Made by a program: the position numbers and the translations under genes
Notes under the pieces: generated by a model
Databases searched by the model: none
Seen by the model: the letters and a program-made list of their open reading frames with translations, nothing else
What the model was told of the DNA's origin: nothing
DNA from: Streptomyces sp. NBC_00557
Lineage (GTDB): Bacteria; Actinomycetota; Actinomycetes; Streptomycetales; Streptomycetaceae
Assembly: GCF_036345995.1 (NCBI RefSeq)
Contig: NZ_CP107796.1
Coordinates: 1,674,001-1,738,000, forward strand
Reading direction: 5' to 3'
DNA: 64,000 nt
Shown: positions 42,301-50,660 of the stretch, one piece after another
Layout of the letters: every line of letters begins with the position of its first letter
Position numbering within the stretch: the stretch's first letter is position 1

Positions 42301-42576
42301 ATCGCCCGGGTGCACACCGCCTACTCCGCGGTGACCGGCCACCCGGCCCGGTTCGTGCAGAACGCCATAGCCAACGCCGCCGACACGGTGTGGCAGGCCA
42401 TCCAGGACGGCGCGTACATCTACGTCTGCGGTGACGGCCGCCGCATGGCACCCGCCGTCCGCGAGGCCCTCGCCGCCATCCACCGCCAGAAGACCGGCAG
42501 CGACGACGAGACCGCCCAGCAGTGGCTCGCCCAGCTCGAAGCGGAAGAGCGCTACCAGCAGGACGTCTTCGCCTGA
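39355..42576 (+). CDS. Self-sufficient cytochrome P450-reductase fusion (CYP102-like), 1073 aa
   Basis: Soluble fatty-acid-type hydroxylase with its own reductase. The heme domain spans about 1-465, with the oxygen-activating helix LIAGHETTSG (about 272-281), the ExxR motif EETLR and the heme loop FGNGVRACIGRQFA (ligand Cys411). An FMN flavodoxin domain begins near residue 494 (YGSSLGSCEDLA). An FAD/NADPH domain contains RPRFYSISSAPS, GPGTGIAPLRGFLEER and YVCGDGRRM. Length is close to the 1049 aa of P450 BM3. AGAGGAG lies before the ATG. It is controlled by the divergent TetR through four operators. The alcohol dehydrogenase 160 bp downstream could oxidise the hydroxylated product. Confidence 0.95.
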   Translation: MTTHSANDLRPIRSPRGIPLLGNTPQIPDTNPVEYFGELSKQFPEGIYGMDIAGIEQVFVYDPDLVAEVCDETRFFKQIDKTPLSHVRDYTGAGLFTAHQHEEEWAMAHRILLPAFSQRAMKTYFGQMLEIAQNLVGKWERREGQPVNITDDYTRLTLDTIALSGFGYRFKSFDKEELHPFLNSLLEALIESMRRSQELPMMTKLRKADDRKYRQNIQLMRDLVESVIKERREGKGTGEEDLLGLMLEATDPETGKLLADDNVRDQVVTFLIAGHETTSGLLSFATYSLMRNPHVLAQAYAEVDRLLPGDTVPDYDTIMQLDVIPRILEETLRLWAPIPLIAKAPIDDTVIGDRYELKKGTRANILMGALHSHPKAWDRPEEFDIDRWLPENRAQQHPHAYKPFGNGVRACIGRQFALTEARLALALVLQKFRFSDTTDYKMDVREALTRKPGDFQLVVRKRQDHQRTVFGAADLQTGDTQAQAAVSGVGVNLTVAYGSSLGSCEDLARTIADRGERSGFGTILVSLDELGDDLPTEGLLVVVAASYNGKAPDNAQRFDDLLAAGLPEGSLSNVRYALLGAGNTQWVATYQAFPKRIEEGLLAAGATPIVERGIADAAGDFDGMATRWMDTLWATLAEEYAADTSQASGPRYQVQLLTEADVRPAIVSEQAYPLTVVANEELVADATGLWDFSIEPPRPSAKSIAFELPDGVTYDTGNHLAVFAKNELALVERALRRLGVEYDQVLRLDQPAGGRTHLPVGTPVTAGILLTEFLELQDVATRSQIQTLAEYTECPWTRPQLQAYTADTQEAEERYQKEILGKRISVLGLLERFPAVELPLAVFLEMMGPIRPRFYSISSAPSANPRHVRLTVGLLEGPALSGDGQYRGTCSAYIAGLEPGDVVYGYVRVPSPTFAPPADPATPLILIGPGTGIAPLRGFLEERATQHANGTQVGLSQVFVGCRHPEHDYFYRQEMQDWEQAGIARVHTAYSAVTGHPARFVQNAIANAADTVWQAIQDGAYIYVCGDGRRMAPAVREALAAIHRQKTGSDDETAQQWLAQLEAEERYQQDVFA

Positions 42577-42736
42577 CCGTCGCACGCCGTCAAGGCGCGC
42601 TGACCCCCGACCGCCGGGAGGCGTGCGGACGTCCTGCCTCCCCCGCACGCCTCCCGGCCCCACCAGCCATTCAGACACCCCATGGCACCCATGGCCCGCA
42701 CCACCGGGCCGTGCCGCTCACAGAAAGCAGATCACC

Positions 42737-43783
42737 ATGGACACCATGCTCGCCGGACGCTTCCACCTGGACAGCAAGAAGTTCGCCGTGGAAGAGGTCC
42801 CGATCCCCGTGCCGGGCCCGGGCGAGGTCCTCATCGAGGTCAAGGCCGCCGGCGTCTGCCTCTCCGACGTCCACCTGCTCGACGGCTCCCTCGTCCCGCT
42901 GTTCGCCACCTCCGACACCATCACCGTCGGCCACGAGGTCTCCGGTGTGATCCACACGCTCGGCCCCGGCCTCAAGCGCGGCCTGCCCGTCGGCACCCGC
43001 GTCACCCTGGAGGCCGGCAAGACCTGCGGCACGTGCGCCGGGTGCGTGCGCCATCGCCCCTGCACCCGGATGCTCACCGCCGGCATCGACTACGACGGCG
43101 GCTGGGCCGAGTACGTCGTCGCCCGGGAGGACACCCTCATCCCCATCCCCGACAGCCTCCCCTTCGACCAGGCCGCGATCATCCCCGACGCGGTCTCCAC
43201 CCCCTACGCCGCCGTCGTCGCCACCGCAGGCGTCCGTGCCGCCCAGTCCGTCGGGGTGTGGGGCGTGGGCGGGGTCGGCGCGCACAACGTACGCCTCGCC
43301 CGCCTGGTCGGCGCCGCCCCGATCATCGCCGTCGACCCGCTGCCCAGCGCCCGCGAGCGCGCTCTCGCCTTCGGCGCGGACCTCGCGCTCGACCCGGCAG
43401 CCCCCGACTTCGCCGACCGGGTCCGCGCAGCCACCGGCGGACGCGGCCTGGACTTCGCCTTCGACTGCGCCGGCGTCCCCGCCGTCCGCGACCAGGCCGC
43501 CTCCGTCCTCGGCCTGGGCGGCTCCCTGATCCTGGTGGGCATCACGCCCCGGCCGCTGACCATCACCGAGGGCCTGACCTTCAACTACCTGCAGAAGCAG
43601 GTGCGCGGCCACTACGGCGGCTTCCCCGAGTCCGTCTCCGAGCTGGTGCAGCTGACCGCGGCCGGCCGCCTCGACCTGGCCCCCTCCATCACCGACCACA
43701 TCCCGCTCGTCGAGGCCGCCGACGCCGTCCACCGACTGGAGAACAAGATCGGCGACCCGATCCGCCTCATCCTCGTCCCCTGA
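42737..43783 (+). CDS. Zinc-dependent alcohol dehydrogenase (MDR), 348 aa
   Basis: Medium-chain dehydrogenase that oxidises alcohols or reduces aldehydes with NAD(P). Catalytic zinc ligands are in AAGVCLSDVH and VGHEVSG; the structural zinc loop CGTCAGCVRHRPC has four Cys. The Rossmann glycine motif is VWGVGGVGAHNVRLA, followed by IIAVDPLPSARERALAFGAD, with Asp at the end of strand 2 favouring NAD. The ATG at 42737 has only a weak purine stretch ahead. It follows the P450 gene by 160 bp on the same strand and is probably co-regulated, to oxidise the hydroxylated product. Confidence 0.88.
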   Translation: MDTMLAGRFHLDSKKFAVEEVPIPVPGPGEVLIEVKAAGVCLSDVHLLDGSLVPLFATSDTITVGHEVSGVIHTLGPGLKRGLPVGTRVTLEAGKTCGTCAGCVRHRPCTRMLTAGIDYDGGWAEYVVAREDTLIPIPDSLPFDQAAIIPDAVSTPYAAVVATAGVRAAQSVGVWGVGGVGAHNVRLARLVGAAPIIAVDPLPSARERALAFGADLALDPAAPDFADRVRAATGGRGLDFAFDCAGVPAVRDQAASVLGLGGSLILVGITPRPLTITEGLTFNYLQKQVRGHYGGFPESVSELVQLTAAGRLDLAPSITDHIPLVEAADAVHRLENKIGDPIRLILVP

Positions 43784-43891
43784 CGCCTGTCAGCAGGACG
43801 ACAAGCCACCCTGGGCAGGGGTGAGTGGGCGCCGGTGCGTGAGGGAGCACCGGCGCCCACGGCTTTCCGGCAACCGTGGAGAGACAGAACC

Positions 43892-44149
43892 ATGCAGACG
43901 ACCGACACCCCGGGCCGTACTTGGCGGCGCAAGGATGCTCACTCCGACCGCCGACGCATCCTCGCGGCCGCCCGGCGGAAACTGCGGGAGGACCCGGACG
44001 CGAGTCTCGACAGCATCTCTCAGGCGGCCGGCGTCGCCCGGCGCACCGTGGCAACCGCGTTCCTCCTCGCCGCCGGCGTAGCACCACAGAGGGCCGCGTT
44101 TCAGGTGCAGGAGGTCATCGGGCGAGATCGGGCAGCGGGCGCCGGGTGA
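43892..44149 (+). CDS. Truncated TetR-like DNA-binding protein, 85 aa
   Basis: It has a TetR-type N-terminal HTH: DRRRILAAARRKLREDPDAS, LDSISQAAGVARRTVATAF. The usual YYHF-type end of the recognition helix is altered, and only about 30 residues follow, with no ligand-binding domain. The last 35 bp overlap the convergent TetR gene on the other strand. GGAGAGACAGAACC precedes the ATG, so it may still be translated. It is either a decayed regulator cut by the arrival of the neighbouring locus, or a small stand-alone HTH protein. Confidence 0.55.
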   Translation: MQTTDTPGRTWRRKDAHSDRRRILAAARRKLREDPDASLDSISQAAGVARRTVATAFLLAAGVAPQRAAFQVQEVIGRDRAAGAG

Positions 44150-44753
44150 CCTCGTGGGCGTCGTCCGCAGCGAGGCCGAGCATGCGCAGGACCATCTCGG
44201 CCAGGTCGGAGGCGGCCTCGTCGCCGTCGAGGTCCGGGCGGTCCAGCCGCAGAGCCACCAGGGACAGCAGGGTGCCGCCCAGGGCGGACAGGGCGGTGGT
44301 GGCGTTGCTGCAGGTGAAGCGGCCCGAGGCGATGCCGATCTCCAGGTCGCGCAGGGCGCGTGGGGCGAGGCCGCGGTCGGAGTGGATGTGGGACAGGCCG
44401 CGGTCGCGCAGGATTCGCATGAGTTCCGGGTGGGAGTCGGCCATCCGGGCGGTGAGCCGGAAGCCGGCCGCGACCAGCTCGGCCGGGTCGTCGATGCCTT
44501 CCACGCGCGCGTCGATGACCTGCCCGAACTCCTCCAGGGCGTCCGTCACCGCCGCGTCGAACAGCTCCGTCTTCGATTCGAAGTGGTTGTAGAAGGACCC
44601 GAAGCCGACATCGGCGCGCTCGGCGATGGCCTGGATGCTTGCGCTCGTGTCCCCGGTCTCCGCGAGGATCTGCCGGGCCGCGCGGACGAGCGCCTGGCGG
44701 GTCTCGGCACGGCGCCGTTCGAAGCGGTTCTTGGGCGGAGCTGACGTCGGCAT
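44115..44753 (-). CDS. TetR-family regulator of the aromatic catabolic operon, 212 aa
   Basis: Canonical TetR N terminus: RRRAETRQALVRAARQILAE, ASIQAIAERADVGFGSFYNHFESK. A helical C-terminal domain follows (HPELMRILRDRGLSHIH, TTALSALGGTLLSLVALRLD). The ATG at 44753 is chosen over an in-frame codon at 44777, as it leaves a short basic lead typical of the family. It is divergent to the dioxygenase operon. Two TGATGA-N2-TCCTCA sites at 44794-44867 fill the gap, consistent with control of both directions. The ligand is presumably an aromatic substrate or its CoA-free intermediate. Confidence 0.87.
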   Translation of the reverse strand: MPTSAPPKNRFERRRAETRQALVRAARQILAETGDTSASIQAIAERADVGFGSFYNHFESKTELFDAAVTDALEEFGQVIDARVEGIDDPAELVAAGFRLTARMADSHPELMRILRDRGLSHIHSDRGLAPRALRDLEIGIASGRFTCSNATTALSALGGTLLSLVALRLDRPDLDGDEAASDLAEMVLRMLGLAADDAHEVTRRPLPDLAR

Positions 44754-44793
44754 ACGGCCCAGTGTAACCGTCGCCACGATGACTCTGCCATTA

Positions 44794-44867
44794 CTGATGA
44801 GATCCTCAATTATTTGGGCTGCACCTATTGACGGAGAGAAACGGCAGAGTTGATGATTTCCTCATTA
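44794..44867. promoter_or_regulatory. Two operator-like palindromes between TetR and the dioxygenase operon
   Basis: CTGATGA-GA-TCCTCAA (44794-44809) and TTGATGA-TT-TCCTCAT (44850-44865) share the half-site TGATGA. An inverted pair ACTCTGCC/GGCAGAGT flanks the interval. The region is A/T-rich. A perfect version of the palindrome occurs at 28846-28861. Confidence 0.6.
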
Positions 44868-44891
44868 CGGCAGTGTTGCTTGGAGGACACC

Positions 44892-46037
44892 ATGTCCCAC
44901 ATCCCCGTTAACAAGGGCGGTCCTCTGACGCCCCACCAAGACCTCCACAGCGAGCAGGGCGCCCTACGCGGTGAACACCCCGGACGAGCCCGGAATCCCG
45001 TGATCAAAGTGGCGGACCTGGCCTGGCTGGAGTTCGAGAAGCCGGACCTGGACCGGGCCGAGGTGTTCGCCCGTGACTTCGGCTTCGCGATCGCCGCCCG
45101 CACCGATCACGAGCTGTGGCTGCGCGGCACGTTCGCGGGCCCTCCCTGCATGGTCATCCGGCGCGGGCAGGCGTCCCGCTTCGTCGGGCCGGCGTTCCGC
45201 GCGGCCGAGCGGACCGATGTGGACCGGCTCGCCGCCGCCGTAGGAAACACCGTCCGGGACATCGACGTCCCCGGCGGCGGCCGGTCGGTCGCCCTGTTCG
45301 ATCCCTCGGGACTCCCGGTCCGGGTGGTGCACTGCGCCGAACCGCTTCCCGCGCTGCCCGGGCAGCAGCCGCTGATCCTCAACACCGGCATCGAAGGCCG
45401 TCGTACGAACACCACCCAGCGCCCGCCCCGTGAGCCGTCCCGCATCCAGCGCCTCGGCCATGTGGTGCTGGAGACGCGGACGTTCACCCGCACACTGGAC
45501 TGGTACCTGGACACCCTCGGCATGATCGTGTCCGACTTCCTGTTCCTGGACGGGCAGCGCCAGCGCGGGCCGACCATGGCGTTCATCCGCTGCGACCAGG
45601 GCAGCCTGCCCGTCGACCACCACACCCTCGCCCTGCACCTCGGGCCGGGCACCGGCTACGTCCACTCCGCCTACCAGGTCACCGACCTCGACGCGATCGC
45701 CGCCGGCGGCGAGTACCTCGCCGAGCGCGGCTATCAGCGCAGCTGGGGCATCGGCCGACACATCCAGGGCAGCCAGCTCTTCGACTACTGGCGCGACCCC
45801 GACCGCTTCATGCTGGAGCACTTCGCCGACGGCGACCTGTTCTCCTGCGACCTGGAACCCGGCTGGGCGCCGATGTCGGCGAGCGGCCTGGCCCAGTGGG
45901 GCCCGCCCGTCACCCGCGACTTCCTGGGCACCAACCCCTCCCCCGCCAAGCTCCGCGAGGTCATGACGGCCCTGCGCGGCGACAACGAACTCGACCCCGC
46001 ACGCCTGCTGGGCCTGATGAAAGCGATGAGCTCATGA
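44892..46037 (+). CDS. Extradiol ring-cleavage dioxygenase-like VOC protein, 381 aa
   Basis: Two-domain vicinal oxygen chelate protein of the catechol 2,3-dioxygenase type. The N-terminal non-catalytic domain (about 55-150) is followed by the catalytic one, with metal ligands likely at His in QRLGHVVLETRT, His in PVDHHTLALHLG and Glu in RFMLEHFADGDLF. It would cleave a catechol-like ring next to the hydroxyls. TGGAGGACACC lies before the ATG at 44892; an ATG at 44850 would overlap the operator. It is the first gene of an operon with ATGA or GTGA overlaps throughout. The closest relatives are probably meta-cleavage enzymes for substituted catechols; substrate not deducible. Confidence 0.85.
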   Translation: MSHIPVNKGGPLTPHQDLHSEQGALRGEHPGRARNPVIKVADLAWLEFEKPDLDRAEVFARDFGFAIAARTDHELWLRGTFAGPPCMVIRRGQASRFVGPAFRAAERTDVDRLAAAVGNTVRDIDVPGGGRSVALFDPSGLPVRVVHCAEPLPALPGQQPLILNTGIEGRRTNTTQRPPREPSRIQRLGHVVLETRTFTRTLDWYLDTLGMIVSDFLFLDGQRQRGPTMAFIRCDQGSLPVDHHTLALHLGPGTGYVHSAYQVTDLDAIAAGGEYLAERGYQRSWGIGRHIQGSQLFDYWRDPDRFMLEHFADGDLFSCDLEPGWAPMSASGLAQWGPPVTRDFLGTNPSPAKLREVMTALRGDNELDPARLLGLMKAMSS

Positions 46038-47011
46038 GCACCAACGTCCTGCGCACCCCCGACGGCTGGTGGGCCGTCCTCCCCCAAGCTCTCGACTCCG
46101 CCCGAGCAGGGGGGACCACCACCGAGCGCGCCGTCCGCGTCGAGACCAAAGCCGTCACCACCGCCGAACTGCTGGCCGACCGGGCCGCGGTGCAGGAGGC
46201 CGCCGCCTCCGGCGAGAACGGCACGCCCGTCGCCGACCTGGTGGCGCTGCCCCCGGTCACCACCCCCTGCCGGGTGGTCGCCCAGATGGTCAACTACCGC
46301 AGCCACGCCAAGGACTCGGGCTTCACGGGCGACATCCCGCCCACCTTCTTCCGCAAGGCGTCCGGCTCGGTCAGCGGCCCGCACGACACGATCGTCCGCC
46401 CGGCGCACGTGAAGTTCCTCGACTACGAAGTCGAACTCGGCCTCGTCATGGGCGCGACGCTCCCGGTGGGCACAGTTGTGGAGGAGCAGGACCTTCCTTC
46501 GTACGTCGCCGGGCTCGTCCTCACCAACGACGTCAGCGCCCGCGACGTCCAGCTGACCAAGACCCAGTTCTACGAGAGCAAGTCCTACCCGACCTTCACG
46601 CCGACGGGTCCGTACCTGGCCCTGCTGGAGCCGGAGGACTTCGACCGTCTGATCGACCTGCGACTGCGGCTGTCGGTGAACGGCGTAACGCGTCAGGACC
46701 GCACCCTGGCCGACATGATCGTGCGGCCCGCGCAGGCGCTCACCCTGCTCGCCCGTTTCCAGACCCTCGACCCGGGCGACCTGCTGCTGACCGGTACGCC
46801 CGGCGGCACGGCCTTGAAGGCCCCGCCCAAGCCGGTCGAGAAGATCGCCGCGCTGCTTCCGCCCGCGCTGAAGTGGAAGGCGTTCTTCAACGGCCAGGCC
46901 AAGAACCCCCTGTACCTGCGCGACGGTGACCTCGTCACCGCCACGATCGCCACCCCCGACGGGCGCATCGACCTCGGCGAGCAGCGGACCGCTGTGGCGG
47001 ACGCGACGTGA
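46034..47011 (+). CDS. Fumarylacetoacetate hydrolase-family protein, 325 aa
   Basis: FAH-fold hydrolase or decarboxylase acting on acylpyruvate or fumarylacetoacetate-type ring-cleavage products. Metal-binding features are FLDYEVELGLVMG (Glu pair), LTNDVSARDVQ and KSYPTFTPTGPYLA; the conserved Lys and Gly-rich GDLLLTGTPGGTA are present. The N-terminal 80 residues are a family-typical lead domain. The ATG overlaps the dioxygenase stop (ATGA). Acting after the dioxygenase, it could release an acetoacetate- or pyruvate-type piece. The presence of acetoacetyl-CoA synthetase in the operon favours acetoacetate. Confidence 0.88.
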   Translation: MSTNVLRTPDGWWAVLPQALDSARAGGTTTERAVRVETKAVTTAELLADRAAVQEAAASGENGTPVADLVALPPVTTPCRVVAQMVNYRSHAKDSGFTGDIPPTFFRKASGSVSGPHDTIVRPAHVKFLDYEVELGLVMGATLPVGTVVEEQDLPSYVAGLVLTNDVSARDVQLTKTQFYESKSYPTFTPTGPYLALLEPEDFDRLIDLRLRLSVNGVTRQDRTLADMIVRPAQALTLLARFQTLDPGDLLLTGTPGGTALKAPPKPVEKIAALLPPALKWKAFFNGQAKNPLYLRDGDLVTATIATPDGRIDLGEQRTAVADAT

Positions 47012-48630
47012 GCGCCGCATCCCGGAGACCGGTAGTGATCATCGGCGCGGGACCCGTCGGAGTCACGGCCGCGCTCCTGCTCGCCCGGCACGGAGTGCCC
47101 AGCCTGCTCCTCGAACGCCACCGGGACATCTACCCCCTTCCGCGCGCCGTCGTCGTGGACGACGAGGTTCGCCGGATCCTGCAGAGCGTCGGCGTCCACG
47201 AGGAGTTCGCCACCCTCGCCAGGCCGGCGCCCGGGTTGCGGCTGCTGGACGCCCGGCGCCGCGTGATCGCCGAGTTCCCACGGTCCCTGCGCGGCCACCA
47301 CGGCTTCCCGCAGACCAGCATGTTCGACCAGCCAGAGCTGGAACGGCTGCTGCGCGACGCCCTGGCCCGTCGCCCCGAGTGCGAGCTGCGGGGCGGGGTG
47401 GAGGTCGTGTCCGTCAGCCAGGACACCGACGGAACGGCTCCGGTCCGGGTCACCTTCCGCCGCGACGGCAGCGACGAGGACGAGCACGTGTGGGCCGACG
47501 CCGTCCTCGGCTGCGACGGCGCGGGCAGCATCACCCGCGACGCCATCGGCGCCGTGTGGGAGGACTTGCGTTTCGAGGAGAGCTGGCGGGTCATCGACGT
47601 GCGCACCAGCCTCCCGGTGCGCACCTGGGAAGGCGCCGAACAGATCTGCTGCCCCACCCGCCCGGCCACCTTCATGCGAGTCGGCGAAGACCGCTACCGC
47701 TGGGAGTTCCGGCTGGCCGAGGGTGAGCCCTTGGACGGCCCGGAAGGGCTGGAGCAGCTGCACGAGCTGGTCGCCCCCTGGGTGGATCTGCCGTCCGACG
47801 GGTCGGAGGACGACGACTTCGAGGTGATCCGGCAGGCGCAGTACACCTTCCGGGCCCGCCTCGCCGACCGCTGGCGCCGGGGACGTGTCTTCCTGCTGGG
47901 CGACGCCGCCCACCTCACCCCGCCCTTCATCGGGCAGGGCCTGTGCGCGGGCCTGCGCGACGCCCGCAACCTCACCTGGAAACTCGCCCGCGTCCTTCAG
48001 CAGGGCGCGGACGACCGACTGCTGGACACCTACCAGCAGGAGCGCAAGCCGCACGCCCGCCATGTGATCCGTCTTGCGGTCGCCGTCGGCTGGGCCATGA
48101 CCGGCGGACAGGACCGCGGTGCGGCCATCCGCCGGGCCGTGGTGGGCGCGGCCTGCCGCATCCCCGGTGTGACCGCGGCGGTGAGCCGCGACCTCAGTCC
48201 CGCACTGACCGCCAATCCGCTGGTACGACGCCGCCCCCGGCTGACCGGCCGCTCACTGGCCGGCACCTTCTGCCCGCAACCCTGGGTGATCGTCGACGGC
48301 AGGCGAGAGCGCCTCGACGACATCCTCGGGGACTCCTTCGCCGTGCTGACCGCCCTGCCGCCCACGGCACGGATGACGGGCGTGGCCACGGCCCTGGGCG
48401 CATCCGTGATCCATGTCGGCGACCTGGACGACGACGGCACGCTGGCCGCCTGGCTGGCACGCGGCCGGGCGGACGCCGTCCTGCTGCGCCCCGACCGCGT
48501 CGTGATGGACACCGTCCCCACCGGCACCGGCGACTTCACCGACGCCGCCGCCTGGGCTCCCCTGCTGCACACGGCCCGCCGCCCCGCCGAAGCCCGGCCC
48601 GACCCCCTGCCGAGGAACACCACACCATGA
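47008..48630 (+). CDS. FAD-dependent aromatic monooxygenase (MhpA-like), 540 aa
   Basis: Flavoprotein hydroxylase of the group A (PHBH/MhpA) type that inserts a ring hydroxyl using NAD(P)H and oxygen. It has VIIGAGPVGVTAALLLARHG (dinucleotide fold), ADAVLGCDGAGSITRDAIG (DG motif) and GRVFLLGDAAHLTPPFIGQG (GD motif), and a C-terminal thioredoxin-like domain (about 400-530, RPRLTGRSLAGTFCPQPWV). A GTG start overlaps the preceding stop (GTGA). It probably converts a phenolic substrate into the diol cleaved by the dioxygenase. MhpA usually acts on 3-(3-hydroxyphenyl)propionate, but no other mhp genes are here. Confidence 0.9.
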   Translation: MSAASRRPVVIIGAGPVGVTAALLLARHGVPSLLLERHRDIYPLPRAVVVDDEVRRILQSVGVHEEFATLARPAPGLRLLDARRRVIAEFPRSLRGHHGFPQTSMFDQPELERLLRDALARRPECELRGGVEVVSVSQDTDGTAPVRVTFRRDGSDEDEHVWADAVLGCDGAGSITRDAIGAVWEDLRFEESWRVIDVRTSLPVRTWEGAEQICCPTRPATFMRVGEDRYRWEFRLAEGEPLDGPEGLEQLHELVAPWVDLPSDGSEDDDFEVIRQAQYTFRARLADRWRRGRVFLLGDAAHLTPPFIGQGLCAGLRDARNLTWKLARVLQQGADDRLLDTYQQERKPHARHVIRLAVAVGWAMTGGQDRGAAIRRAVVGAACRIPGVTAAVSRDLSPALTANPLVRRRPRLTGRSLAGTFCPQPWVIVDGRRERLDDILGDSFAVLTALPPTARMTGVATALGASVIHVGDLDDDGTLAAWLARGRADAVLLRPDRVVMDTVPTGTGDFTDAAAWAPLLHTARRPAEARPDPLPRNTTP

Positions 48631-50660
48631 CCACCCCGCACTCCACGCCCTGTCCGGAGCCCTTCCTGCCGCCCGACCCCCCAGCGGCCGCCGGCAGCCG
48701 CATCGCGGACTTCGCCCGCTGGGCCGCCCGACACCAGGGCGCCGAAGGGATTCCGGACCCGACCGACTACCAGGCCCTGCACCACTGGTCCGTCACGGAC
48801 CTGGAGGGGTTCTGGGCCGCGGTGTGGGAGTACTTCGACATCGACGCCGCCACTCCGTACGAGCGGGTGCTGGCCGAGGAAACCATGCCCGGCGCCCGCT
48901 GGTTCCCCGGCGCCACCCTCAACTACGCCCACCACGCACTGCGCAACCCGCATCCGGACGCCCTCGCGATCACCGCGCTGGACGAGACCGGCGCCTGCTA
49001 CGAGATCACGGGCCGGCAGCTCCGCGCCCAGGTCGCCTCCGTCGCGGCCACCCTGCGCGACCTGGGCGTCGGACAGGGCGACCGGGTGGTCGGCTACCTG
49101 CCCAACACCCCCCACGCCGTCATCGCCTTCCTCGCCACCGCCAGCCTCGGCGCGGTGTGGTCCGTGTGCGGCCAGGACTACGCGCCCCAGGCCGCCGCCG
49201 ACCGCTTCGCCCAGCTCGAACCGACCGTGCTCATCACCGCGGACGGCTACCTCTTCAACGGCACCCGCCACGACCGTCGCGCAGCCTCCCTCGACCTCGC
49301 TGCCGCCCTGCCCACGCTCAAGGCCACGGTCCTCGTGGATCACCTGGGCCTCGCGTGGCCCGCGACCCGGGCCGCGAAGCTGACGGTTCCCTGGGAGGAC
49401 GCGGCCGGCCGCACCGAGTACCTCACCATCACCCCGGTTCCGTTCGACCACCCGCTGTGGATCGTCTTCTCCTCCGGCACCACAGGCCTGCCCAAAGGCA
49501 TCGTCCACGGCCACGGAGGCGTCCTGCTGGAACACCTCAAGACCCTCGGCCTGCACTGCGACCTGGGCGTCGGGGACCGCCTGCTGTGGTACACCACCAC
49601 CCACTGGATGATGTGGAACCTGGTCGTCTCCACCCTGCTGACCGGTGCCGCCACCTGCACCTACGACGGCAGCCCCGCGCCGGTGACGCGCCCGGACGTC
49701 CTGTGGGAGCTGGCAGCCCGGCACAGGGTCACCGTCTTCGGCACCAGCCCCCAGTACCTGCTGGCCATGGCGAAGCTCGGCGTCGACCCGGCCGTGCACG
49801 ACCTGTCGGCGATCCGCGTCATCGGCTGCACCGGCTCCGCCCTGCCCGCCTCCGCGTACCCCTGGGTCCGCGACCACGTCGGCGCAGGCGTCCAGCTGGC
49901 CTCCACCAGCGGCGGCACGGACGTCGTCTCCGGCTTCGCCGGCAGCGCCCCCACGACTCCCGTCTGGGCGGGCGAGCTGTCCGCCCCCAACCTCGGCGTG
50001 GCGCTCGCGGCGTACGACGGCGCGGGACGGCCGGTCGTCGACCAGGTCGGGGAACTGGTCGTCACGCGGCCCATGCCGTCGATGCCGCTGTACTTCTGGA
50101 ACGACCCCGACGGCAGCCGCTACCGCGACGCCTACTTCAGCGCCTACCCGGGCGTGTGGCGGCACGGCGACTGGATCACGGTCACCGGTCACGGCTCGGT
50201 GATCGTGCACGGCCGCTCCGACGCCACCTTGAACCGCAACGGCGTACGCCTGGGCAGCGCCGACATCCATGACATCGTCGAACGCCTCCCCGAGATCGCC
50301 GAGGCCCTCGTCATCGGCGCGGAGGAACCCGACGGCGGCTACTGGATGCCGTTGTTCGTCGTCCCCGCCCCCGGCGTCGCCCTCGACGACGCCCTGCGCG
50401 ACCGGATCCGGGACGCGATCCGCACCGGCGCCTCCCCCCGCCACGTCCCCGACGAGATCCTCGCCGTGCCGGCCATCCCGCACACGAAGACCGGCAAGAA
50501 ACTCGAGGTCCCGGTCAAACGCCTCCTCCAGGGCACACCCGCCGAGCAGGTCCTCAACCCCTCCGCGGTCGACAACCCGGACCTGATCGCCTACTTCGCC
50601 GGCCTGGGCGCCGAACGCCGCCGGCTCCGCCACCCGCACACCCCCGAGGGCGTCTCGTGA
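48627..50660 (+). CDS. Acetoacetyl-CoA synthetase-type ligase, 677 aa
   Basis: ANL-superfamily ligase. It begins with ALHHWSVTDLEGFWAAVWEY and FPGATLNYAHHAL, typical of acetoacetate-CoA ligases. The AMP-binding core has IVFSSGTTGLPKGIVHGHGG, WMMWNLVVSTLLTGA, GCTGSALPASAY and the hinge region around GHGSVIVHGRSDATLNRNGV. The catalytic Lys is in HTKTGKKLEVPVKRLL near the end. Its ATG overlaps the monooxygenase stop. In the operon it would activate an acetoacetate (or similar short acid) released from the ring-cleavage product, feeding beta-oxidation or thiolysis. Confidence 0.9.
   Translation: MTTPHSTPCPEPFLPPDPPAAAGSRIADFARWAARHQGAEGIPDPTDYQALHHWSVTDLEGFWAAVWEYFDIDAATPYERVLAEETMPGARWFPGATLNYAHHALRNPHPDALAITALDETGACYEITGRQLRAQVASVAATLRDLGVGQGDRVVGYLPNTPHAVIAFLATASLGAVWSVCGQDYAPQAAADRFAQLEPTVLITADGYLFNGTRHDRRAASLDLAAALPTLKATVLVDHLGLAWPATRAAKLTVPWEDAAGRTEYLTITPVPFDHPLWIVFSSGTTGLPKGIVHGHGGVLLEHLKTLGLHCDLGVGDRLLWYTTTHWMMWNLVVSTLLTGAATCTYDGSPAPVTRPDVLWELAARHRVTVFGTSPQYLLAMAKLGVDPAVHDLSAIRVIGCTGSALPASAYPWVRDHVGAGVQLASTSGGTDVVSGFAGSAPTTPVWAGELSAPNLGVALAAYDGAGRPVVDQVGELVVTRPMPSMPLYFWNDPDGSRYRDAYFSAYPGVWRHGDWITVTGHGSVIVHGRSDATLNRNGVRLGSADIHDIVERLPEIAEALVIGAEEPDGGYWMPLFVVPAPGVALDDALRDRIRDAIRTGASPRHVPDEILAVPAIPHTKTGKKLEVPVKRLLQGTPAEQVLNPSAVDNPDLIAYFAGLGAERRRLRHPHTPEGVS

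Noticed and set aside
48030..50639. 869-codon minus-strand frame opposite the acetoacetyl-CoA synthetase
   Set aside because: Low-complexity, Gly/Asp/Val-rich translation typical of antisense frames. The plus strand encodes a complete ligase in a coupled operon.
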